Origin: Clostridia bacterium
Lineage (GTDB): Bacteria; Bacillota; Clostridia; Christensenellales; Borkfalkiaceae
Length of the DNA stretch: 12,298 nucleotides
Assembly: GCA_900769565.1 (NCBI GenBank)
Contig: CAAGHC010000048.1
Coordinates: forward strand, 1 to 12,298
Reading direction: 5' to 3'
Shown here: positions 6,713 to 12,298 of the stretch, in pieces
Layout of the letters: each line of letters begins with the position of its first letter
How positions within the stretch are numbered: position 1 is the stretch's first letter
Position numbers and translations under genes: made by a program
The notes under the pieces: generated by a model
Database searches by the model: none
Seen by the model: only the letters and a program-made list of their open reading frames with translations
Told to the model about the DNA's origin: nothing

Positions 6713-6760
6713 AGCCTATCTTCCGAGAATTTTTGCATTCCCGACGAATGGGCTTTTTTT
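6713..6760 (+). terminator. Orphan intrinsic terminator
   Basis: An imperfect hairpin of about 18 bp (AGCCTAT at 6713-6719 against ATGGGCT at 6748-6754, with inner pairs) followed by seven Ts ending at 6760. No gene lies between it and the previous terminator, so its transcript is unknown. A lost gene or insulation of the next promoter are possible. Confidence 0.65.
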
Positions 6761-6839
6761 GCTTTCGTTAAAATTATGGGTATTCGTTAAATTTATGGAG
6801 CTAATCGCTACAATATAGCTGGCAAAGGATAAAATAGTG

Positions 6840-6868
6840 TTGAAATTATTGGAAAAACATGATATAAT
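6840..6868 (+). promoter_or_regulatory. Strong promoter of the lipoprotein gene
   Basis: TTGAAA (6840-6845), 17-bp spacer, and perfect TATAAT (6863-6868) with a TGA extended -10 at 6860-6862. The start would be near 6875, leaving a leader of nearly 50 nt. Confidence 0.75.
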
Positions 6869-6922
6869 ATATTGTATAAACTCGCAGTATAAATCTAGTA
6901 GACAAAGGAAAGGAGAAATACC

Positions 6923-7837
6923 ATGACAAAAATCAACGGAAGATTTATTGCGCTTTTACTTATTGTCGCAACTGTTTCGGCTATGTTTTCGGGATGCGAC
7001 TTGATTTTCGGTCAGAAGCTTGACGGTACGGTTAATTATGACGAAAAAATGGATGCCTCCACGGGAAAGTGGATACTTATGGACGAGGAGGATACATACT
7101 TCGTTTTTGACGGTTCGGAGGGCGTTATGACCTTCAGCTACTACGAGGACGACGCGCTGAAATATCAGGGCGGCTTCAGATCTATATACAGAAGCTCCGA
7201 CGATGCAAAGACTCCCTTGACCTTCATTATCACAAGAAGCGACAAGGATAATGAGGACTGGATCAGCTGCTACGCCGAGGGCGTTGACAATGGCTTCACA
7301 CAGTTCAGCATCATCTACGCCGAGGAGGACCTGGGCTTCACAGATGGCACGGTCTATACTCACGTTTACCGCATAGGCGAGATGCCATACAAATTCGGAA
7401 CCTACGTGCTGGAGGGCAATTCTCATAAGTACTACAGTAAGGACATCTATAACGACGGACAGTACCGTCTGCCCGAGGGCACCTACACCGCAGAGAGCAG
7501 CCAGAGCTTATTTGTACTGCCCCTGATAAATCAGAGTTTCTCGCTCTTCATCTACACAAACGGCGAGACAGTCATTGAGGGAATCTTCAATATTTCCGAG
7601 GACAGAAAAACGCTCTATCTCTATATCGAAAACGACATTTATGAGAAGGTAAGAAAGGCCGACAAGGATAACTACGACACCACCGTCAGCATCTACTATC
7701 CGCCCGATTTCTATCTCCGCGGCAGCTTCGATAACAATGACAACAGCATCGTTATAAACGGGCTCTATCATCATCCATATAGCCCCACCGAAATTCAGGA
7801 CTCGGTCTGGGTATTTGACACATACACAAGACAATAA
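6923..7837 (+). CDS. Lipoprotein of unknown function
   Basis: I do not recognise the family. The 304-residue protein starts with a short charged stretch, a hydrophobic segment (about residues 8-22) and a lipobox MFSGC with Cys25, so it should be lipidated and anchored on the outer face of the membrane. The rest is rich in Tyr, Asp, Ser and Thr with alternating hydrophobic patterns such as TYFVFDGSEGVMTFSYY, suggesting beta-sheet. No catalytic or repeat motif stands out. AGGAG at 6911-6915 lies 7 nt before the ATG. Composition is unlike the neighbours: sampled 60-base rows hold 31-33 G/C against 19-21 in flanking genes, and codons GAG, CTG, AGC, GGC and TAC are preferred. It is a single-gene unit with its own promoter and a terminator about 160 nt downstream, consistent with recent acquisition from a higher-GC relative. 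Confidence 0.9.
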   Translation: MTKINGRFIALLLIVATVSAMFSGCDLIFGQKLDGTVNYDEKMDASTGKWILMDEEDTYFVFDGSEGVMTFSYYEDDALKYQGGFRSIYRSSDDAKTPLTFIITRSDKDNEDWISCYAEGVDNGFTQFSIIYAEEDLGFTDGTVYTHVYRIGEMPYKFGTYVLEGNSHKYYSKDIYNDGQYRLPEGTYTAESSQSLFVLPLINQSFSLFIYTNGETVIEGIFNISEDRKTLYLYIENDIYEKVRKADKDNYDTTVSIYYPPDFYLRGSFDNNDNSIVINGLYHHPYSPTEIQDSVWVFDTYTRQ

Positions 7838-7996
7838 GAACTCATTACACATATTGGAGAAAGCAAAGAATAACCAAACAGGCTTAAGGCTTCAGCCGAA
7901 TAATTAAAATTGAAACCGTTTTCAAAAAAATCATCCGTTTTTGCTTAATTCATCCGCCTTTAATTTTGTATTCTTTTCGTAGCCCTTTCACATGAT

Positions 7997-8024
7997 AAAG
8001 GACACCAAAACGGTGTCCTTTTTT
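7997..8024 (+). terminator. Intrinsic terminator downstream of the lipoprotein gene
   Basis: AAAGGACACC (7997-8006) pairs perfectly with GGTGTCCTTT (8012-8021) around an AAAAC loop, with Ts to 8024. It lies about 160 nt after the lipoprotein stop; the intervening 7838-7996 is AT-rich and shows no gene. Confidence 0.85.
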
Positions 8025-8190
8025 CGTGGCGTAAAAAGTGTTTTGGTTTGGCTCTTTGGTTCTGACGTCTTTGACGGGCAAACAGCGGTGGGCAAGTCCA
8101 TCGTAACAAGCGCAGAGAAAAGTGCAAACGTTTTAATAGGTACACTTTCAAAACATTGTGCAATAAGAGTATCTAAATTTTTTAGCTGTT
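8025..8190. other. GC-rich intergenic segment of unknown nature
   Basis: Positions 8041-8100 hold 32 G/C of 60, similar to the foreign-looking lipoprotein gene and unlike what follows. A plus-strand frame is open from 7992 to 8192. Two minus-strand frames are also open through most of the segment, one of which could start at 8163. All of these run across the terminator hairpin. None has a ribosome binding site or a product I recognise. It may be a remnant of the same acquired segment or a dispersed repeat. Confidence 0.4.
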
Positions 8191-8386
8191 AATTTTATCG
8201 TTAAGAAAGTTGTATCTGTATTTCATTCAATTTATAATTTTTAGCAAAAGACCGAGAACTTTCTTTTTCTGAAAAATATTTATCTAAAAATTATTTTATC
8301 TGTTTGGGTATGTATTTATGATAGTTTTTTCGTTTTTATAAATTAATTCAAATTAAAAAAAGTAAATTTTTGTATAAAAAATAGGG
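8191..8386. other. AT-rich spacer without a gene
   Basis: Very AT-rich with no plausible coding sequence. The only structure seen is AAGAAAGTT at 8203-8211 and its exact complement AACTTTCTT at 8257-8265, followed by a T-rich stretch. This could be a weak long-loop terminator. Confidence 0.5.
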
Positions 8387-8415
8387 TTGAAATAGAATAA
8401 TAAACATTATATAAT
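8387..8415 (+). promoter_or_regulatory. Promoter of the metallophosphoesterase gene
   Basis: TTGAAA (8387-8392), 17-bp spacer, perfect TATAAT (8410-8415). The start would be near 8422, about 30 nt before the ATG. Confidence 0.75.
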
Positions 8416-8451
8416 ATAAATATTAAATAAAATTTATAAAGGGAGACTTTT

Positions 8452-10092
8452 ATGAAAAAAATTAGGGAATTAATAGTATTTCTCTTATGTGCAGTTACAG
8501 TATTTTCTAACGTTGCCTGCGCTAATAACAGCAATACAGATACGCACCAACATAAAGTTATTAAACGTTCTGGTGTAGAGGCAACGTGTGTTGTAGATGG
8601 AAAATTAACATATTACGAATGCGTTGACTGTAAGAAACTTTTTGCTGACAAAGCTTGTACTACAGAAATTAAGGCTTCGGACATTCCTTTAGGAAAAACG
8701 TCGCATAAATTAACACACGTTCCTGAAGTTGAAGCTACAAAAAACCAAAATGGTAATATAGAATATTGGGCGTGTGACGTATGTGGAAGTTGTTTTGCTG
8801 ACAGTGCTGCTGAGAAAGAAATTAGTAAAGATATGGTTACAACCGTTAACGGCATAGATTTCGTTGTAACCGTTGAAAGTGGTAGAGAACCTGTAATATT
8901 ACAACTTGCAGACCCACAAATCATAGACTCATCAACAAAAAGAAGCGATGTAGAATTAAGTGCCGAGGCGATTGCTTTCTGGAATAAAGATAGTAGAGAT
9001 GAACTTGCTTATAATTTAATGACTGAAGTTATTGAAGCGTCTAATCCGGATTTGATTTTGGTATCAGGCGATAATGTTTATGGCAAGTATGATGATGACG
9101 GACATCTACATGAAGAGTTTGTAGAATTTATGGAAGGATTTAAAATACCCTGGGCGCCAATTATGGGTAACCATGATATAGAAACTGCAAAGGGTGCAGA
9201 TTGGATTTGTGACTTGTATGAAGGAGCGCCAAACTGCTTGTTTAAGCAAAATACACTTAGTGGCCACGGAAATTACACCATCGGTATAGAACAAGGTGGT
9301 GAAATTAAGAGAGTTATCTTTAATATGGATACAAACGGTTGTACTGGTGCGAGTCAAAAATCGTTAGATAATCCACAAACAATCTCTTATGATAATAATT
9401 CTTATGGCGTTAGATATGGCGCTTATGGTTTACAAAAAGACCAAGTAACTTGGTTTGAAAAAGCTGCTGACGACATTAAGAGTGATTATCCTAATGCTAA
9501 ATTGAGTTTGCATATACACGTTCCTATGAATAAAGTGTATACTGCTATTAACGATGCTTATAAGGAAAAAGTTGGTTTGGACCCAGTAGCTAGAATTTAC
9601 CACAAATTTAACAACATAACGGAAAATGGCAGATTTTTAGCGCCTGAAAGAGTAAAAGGTCATACTGAAGGTGATTTTGGTATGGTTTATACCTTGTATC
9701 CTAATACGTTTATAGAATGTTGGGATACCGAAACAACTAACGGTGCAGGCAACCAAGACCAAACTTATAATAGAATTAAAGCAAAAGGTGTAGATTCTAT
9801 CTTTCTTGGACACATGCACTCTAACTCAATAAGTATAGTTTACGATGGTGTTAGATTTCAATTTGGTCAAAAATGTACTTTATTTGACTCTGTTCAAAGA
9901 ATTGATTCTAATGGTAAAATGTCTGACGTGGCTGGTGCTTATGCGCTTGCAAGTGGTGAAACTGCACTTGTTGGCGGAACAGTAATGAGGCTTGATGCAA
10001 GTAATGGTGCAATTACTGACGCTTATATTGAATTCAATACTGGTTATGGTAAAGAAATTAACTGGAGTCAATATTATAATACACTAGGCTAA
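8452..10092 (+). CDS. Surface metallophosphoesterase with Cys-rich N-terminal repeats
   Basis: A calcineurin-like phosphoesterase, probably surface-anchored; substrate unknown. Of 546 residues, 1-22 form a signal peptide followed by Cys23 in an imperfect lipobox (NVAC). Two 45-residue repeats (about 34-78 and 85-129, 16 identical positions) each carry a CxxC pair (Cys57/60 and Cys108/111) and end in an FAD-x-A stretch. The catalytic domain follows with the family's metal motifs in order: LADPQ (Asp154), GDNV (Asp207), GNHD (240-242), HIH (354-356) and GHMH (453-456). The first motif has Gln156 where D-x-H is usual. Overall order and the GDNV/IPWAPIMGNHD block resemble the Dcr2-like branch. 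A strong AAAGGGAG (8438-8445) lies 6 nt before the ATG. A strong terminator follows, then a GH20-like gene. Confidence 0.9.
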   Translation: MKKIRELIVFLLCAVTVFSNVACANNSNTDTHQHKVIKRSGVEATCVVDGKLTYYECVDCKKLFADKACTTEIKASDIPLGKTSHKLTHVPEVEATKNQNGNIEYWACDVCGSCFADSAAEKEISKDMVTTVNGIDFVVTVESGREPVILQLADPQIIDSSTKRSDVELSAEAIAFWNKDSRDELAYNLMTEVIEASNPDLILVSGDNVYGKYDDDGHLHEEFVEFMEGFKIPWAPIMGNHDIETAKGADWICDLYEGAPNCLFKQNTLSGHGNYTIGIEQGGEIKRVIFNMDTNGCTGASQKSLDNPQTISYDNNSYGVRYGAYGLQKDQVTWFEKAADDIKSDYPNAKLSLHIHVPMNKVYTAINDAYKEKVGLDPVARIYHKFNNITENGRFLAPERVKGHTEGDFGMVYTLYPNTFIECWDTETTNGAGNQDQTYNRIKAKGVDSIFLGHMHSNSISIVYDGVRFQFGQKCTLFDSVQRIDSNGKMSDVAGAYALASGETALVGGTVMRLDASNGAITDAYIEFNTGYGKEINWSQYYNTLG

Positions 10093-10109
10093 TAAATAAT
10101 TAAGTATAA

Positions 10110-10139
10110 ACGCAGCGGGGAAAACCCCGCTGTGTTTTT
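10110..10139 (+). terminator. Intrinsic terminator between metallophosphoesterase and GH20 genes
   Basis: An 11-bp GC-rich stem (10110-10120 with 10125-10135, one G-T pair) around an AAAA loop, ending in five Ts. It finishes only 13 nt before the next start codon, so it lies within the leader or upstream edge of that gene. Confidence 0.9.
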
Positions 10140-10152
10140 CAAAAGGGAAATT

Positions 10153-11790
10153 ATGGAAAAGATTTTATTTGATAAATTAGGGGTGCTTATATCGACAACG
10201 GGCACGGTTTACAACTTAAAAACTATTAAAAAATTTATTGATTACGTGTCGCAACTTGGATACAATACTTGTTATTTGGAAATTACTGCAGGATACGAAA
10301 TAGAAGAAGAACCGATGTTTGCATATCTTAGGGGAAAGTATAGTAAACAGGAATTAAAAGAAATAGATACCTATGCAAAGTCTAAAGGTATAACGGTTAT
10401 TCCTACAGTACAAACACTTGCTCATTTAGGATTTCTTTTCAGGTGGCCTCAATTTATAAAATATAGAGATATTGATGAAATTTTACGTGTTGGCGAGCCC
10501 AAGGTTTACGAACTTATAGAAAAAATTATAAGCACTATGGCTGAATGTTTTTCATCAAAGATTTTACACTTAGGGCTTGACGAAGCGTGGAATTTGGGTA
10601 GGGGAACTTATCGTGACGTAAATGGCGCTAGGGATTGGATAGACATAATGAAAGACCATATGGAAAAGTTGCTTGAAATTTGTGATAAATATGGTGTAAC
10701 GCCTGAAATGTGGGGTGACATGTATATTCGTATGGCTTATGGCGCATATGAAAATGGACCTATGACCATAGATAAGTCTGATGAAGTAAGGGCAAGCATA
10801 ACTACTAATATGAAAATTCACTATTGGGATTATTACAGTTTAGAAAAAGAACATTACTGTGATTTTATTGATAAATTCAAGAAAATAACCGATAACATAG
10901 TGTTTGATGGTGCTGTTTGGAATTATATTGGTTTTGTGCCTGATAATACTTATAGTATTAAGGCAACCAAAGCGGCATTTGAAGCTTGTATGGAAAAAGG
11001 GATTAGAGAAGTTGTTGTGACAACTTGGGGGGGAGATACCGTTCAAGAAACATCGCTTTGGTCTACTATGCCGACTTTAGTTGCCGCGGCTGAATTTGCA
11101 CGTGGTAACTGTGATATGGATAGCATAAAAGCAAAGTTTAAAGACGTTATGAAAATGGAATTTGATGCATTTATTGAGCTTGAATGCGTTAATAAACTTA
11201 AACCACGTGATAAGACAAATACGGATAGACATTTATTATCCCCATCGAAATATTTATTATATAATGATGTGTTTGCAGGTATTTATGATTCTACTGTTGA
11301 TGATACTGAAAGATACATATTTACTGATGCGGCGAAAAAAATGCAACCTTACGTTCAAGATGAACAATGGGGATACATATTTAGATTAACTAAAGCACTT
11401 GCTGAACTAATGGAACTTAAATTTGATTTGGGTGTAAGAACTCGCCGTGCGTATAATGCAGGGGATAAACAAGAACTAAAAAATCTTGCAAATAACGTTT
11501 ATCCTGTGGTTGCTGAAAGGGTTGAAAAACTTTATCGTGCTTTAAGAGAACAATATTATATAGAAAACAAGCAAAACGGGTTTGAGATTCAAGACGCACG
11601 CTTTGGTGGGCTTGTTAAAAGGTTATCAAACTGTAGTGAAATGCTTATTGACTACTGTGATGGAAAACTTGATAAGTTAGAAGAACTTGAACAAAAGCAA
11701 TATGATTATATAGACGGAACTGTTAAACACGTAAAAGGTGCATTTATGGAAAATGCTTATCGTGATGAGGTAAGTGTATTGAAAGTATAA
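10153..11790 (+). CDS. Family 20 glycoside hydrolase (beta-N-acetylhexosaminidase-like)
   Basis: Probably removes terminal N-acetyl-hexosamine residues from small oligosaccharides. The 545-residue protein has no signal peptide or membrane segment, so it should act in the cytoplasm on imported sugars. The TIM-barrel fills about residues 1-340. HLGLDEAWNLG at 139-149 contains the H-x-G-x-D-E signature with the catalytic Asp143-Glu144 pair used in substrate-assisted catalysis. Aromatic residues expected to line the pocket include Trp187, Tyr224/Trp225, Trp256 and Trp292. The rest is a helical C-terminal region ending in QNGFEIQDARFGGLVKRL, as in the GcnA/exo-hexosaminidase branch as I know it. 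ATG 10153 follows AAAAGGGA (10141-10148); the in-frame GTG at 10132 is inside the terminator stem and is unlikely. No own promoter is clear. Confidence 0.85.
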   Translation: MEKILFDKLGVLISTTGTVYNLKTIKKFIDYVSQLGYNTCYLEITAGYEIEEEPMFAYLRGKYSKQELKEIDTYAKSKGITVIPTVQTLAHLGFLFRWPQFIKYRDIDEILRVGEPKVYELIEKIISTMAECFSSKILHLGLDEAWNLGRGTYRDVNGARDWIDIMKDHMEKLLEICDKYGVTPEMWGDMYIRMAYGAYENGPMTIDKSDEVRASITTNMKIHYWDYYSLEKEHYCDFIDKFKKITDNIVFDGAVWNYIGFVPDNTYSIKATKAAFEACMEKGIREVVVTTWGGDTVQETSLWSTMPTLVAAAEFARGNCDMDSIKAKFKDVMKMEFDAFIELECVNKLKPRDKTNTDRHLLSPSKYLLYNDVFAGIYDSTVDDTERYIFTDAAKKMQPYVQDEQWGYIFRLTKALAELMELKFDLGVRTRRAYNAGDKQELKNLANNVYPVVAERVEKLYRALREQYYIENKQNGFEIQDARFGGLVKRLSNCSEMLIDYCDGKLDKLEELEQKQYDYIDGTVKHVKGAFMENAYRDEVSVLKV

Positions 11791-11798
11791 AGAATAAA

Positions 11799-11838
11799 AA
11801 AAATGCCAAACTAGTTTTATGCTAGATTTGGCATTTTT
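11799..11838. terminator. Bidirectional terminator after the GH20 gene
   Basis: AAAAATGCCAAA (11799-11810) pairs with TTTGGCATTTTT (11827-11838), extended by CTAG/CTAG with one bulged A. Ts on one side and As on the other let it serve both the GH20 gene and the converging AraC-like fragment. Confidence 0.85.
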
Positions 11839-11840
11839 AT

Positions 11841-12029
11841 TTATTTTCTTGAAGAAAGTTGATTTTTCTTTCGCCATTCACTAGGCGACATTTGATATAT
11901 TTTAGTGAACTGATTTATAAAGTTTTTAGGTGAACTATAACCGATAGTTATAGCAATATCCAAAATCTTTAGGTTGGTATTCATCAGTAAAAAAGATGCG
12001 TAATTAATTTTTTGCACATTAAAAAAATT
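11841..12029 (-). pseudogene. AraC-family regulator, C-terminal fragment
   Basis: The second helix-turn-helix of an AraC/XylS DNA-binding domain is clear: KILDIAITIGYSSPKNFINQFTKIY followed by MSPSEWRKK, the family's C-terminal signature. Before it, FFNVQKINYASFLLMNTN fits the end of the first HTH and its linker helix. Homology stops at about base 12029. The open frame runs back to an ATG at 12065, but its first dozen codons are antisense to the neighbouring gene's codons and there is no ribosome binding site. The first HTH half and the whole sensor domain are missing, so it is most likely a decayed remnant, unless the join is an assembly error. It ends beside the terminator it shares with the GH20 gene. 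Confidence 0.75.
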
Positions 12030-12298
12030 TATGATGCTCTTAATGGCAAGGTGATAAATCAGCAATCGGTAGATAGAGGGTTGATTTTTGAGATTGATAA
12101 TGTTTTATTTGATGTTTTACAAACGTGGGATGAAACTGATGAACAAGTCAATGCGAACTCTTTGGTAATTAGGGTTAGTCATAAAAATAAAAAAACGCAA
12201 ACTTGCTTGTTTTTAAATGATGCTAGTGTAAATAGCGGTAATAGATTATTAAACACTTATGGGGAAAAACTTAAAAGTGATATAGTTCAAATGGCTCA
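12027..12298 (+). pseudogene. 5'-truncated metallo-beta-lactamase-fold hydrolase (continues past window)
   Basis: An open frame (codons in phase with base 12033, free of stops from 11991 to the right edge) encodes a sequence like the C-terminal part of ComEC/MBL-fold hydrolases. NANSLVIRV is followed by TQTCLFLNDAS and then LKSDIVQMA, with the next codon starting CA, fitting the usual D-I-V-x-x-x-H-H-G metal motif. The N-terminal part with the HxHxDH motif should precede it, but the upstream bases are the antisense of an AraC gene. The true 5' end is therefore missing. TTG 12012 and GTG 12051 are in frame but lack a convincing ribosome binding site. Family assignment is by pattern only; the exact break is uncertain by about 20 bases. 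Confidence 0.6.

Noticed and set aside
6956..7426. Minus-strand open frame of 156 codons opposite the lipoprotein gene, and another at 7508-7852
   Set aside because: Antisense shadows caused by GC-rich third positions in the lipoprotein gene. The plus strand has the promoter, RBS and signal peptide.
10132..10152. Upstream GTG start for the GH20 gene
   Set aside because: It falls inside a terminator stem with no RBS, while ATG 10153 follows AAAAGGGA.
11417..11599. Minus-strand frames inside the GH20 gene
   Set aside because: No RBS or family motif is present, and the plus-strand frame is clearly the conserved one.
1..12298. CRISPR array, transposase, phage or multi-gene defence system
   Set aside because: No spaced repeat array and no recognisable protein of these types was found on either strand.

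Overview
The window reads as a chromosomal stretch from a low-GC, Gram-positive, Clostridia-like Firmicute. The evidence is AT-rich codon usage in most genes, Firmicute-style promoters (TTGAAA/TATAAT-like, several with extended -10 TGn), strong AAGGAG-type ribosome binding sites, U-tracted hairpin terminators, lipoprotein signal peptides, and a Firmicute housekeeping set (NrdR, ComEB-type dCMP deaminase, RecX, TyrS, Nnr). The species cannot be named from the sequence alone.

Layout. (1) 2-4916, plus strand: the 3' two thirds of a rhamnulokinase gene, then a tightly packed run of tyrS, a YigZ/IMPACT-family gene, recX and the bifunctional NAD(P)HX repair gene nnr. Gaps are 3-12 nt, or the genes overlap at stop/start, so this looks like one operon. 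(2) 4904-5212, minus strand: a small three-helix membrane protein, convergent with and overlapping the end of nnr. (3) 5213-6268: overlapping divergent promoters, then nrdR and a dCMP deaminase gene; one controls dNTP synthesis and the other makes dUMP for dTTP. (4) 6287-6760: a tRNA-Ser(UGA) gene with promoter and terminator. It is followed by a 159-bp segment that ends in a perfect 25-bp duplicate of the tRNA 3' end and contains three back-to-back hairpins. This looks like a small tRNA-targeted insertion and is the most unusual structure in the window. (5) 6840-8190: a base-composition island (about 52-55% G+C in sampled rows against about 32-35% nearby) with a single unknown lipoprotein gene that has its own promoter and terminator. 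It is probably horizontally acquired. (6) 8387-11838: a lipoprotein metallophosphoesterase with two Cys-rich N-terminal repeats, a strong terminator, then a cytoplasmic GH20 beta-hexosaminidase-like enzyme. (7) 11841-12298: the C-terminal end of an AraC-family regulator (minus strand) abutting head-to-head a 5'-less metallo-beta-lactamase-fold gene (plus strand). The start of each gene is missing at the junction, which indicates a deletion or rearrangement, or an assembly join.

Functionally, regions 1-3 are housekeeping (translation, recombination control, cofactor repair, nucleotide metabolism). Regions 4-7 are accessory, with signs of insertion, transfer and gene decay and with surface or carbohydrate-related functions. 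No CRISPR array, transposase, phage gene or complete multi-gene defence system is visible.
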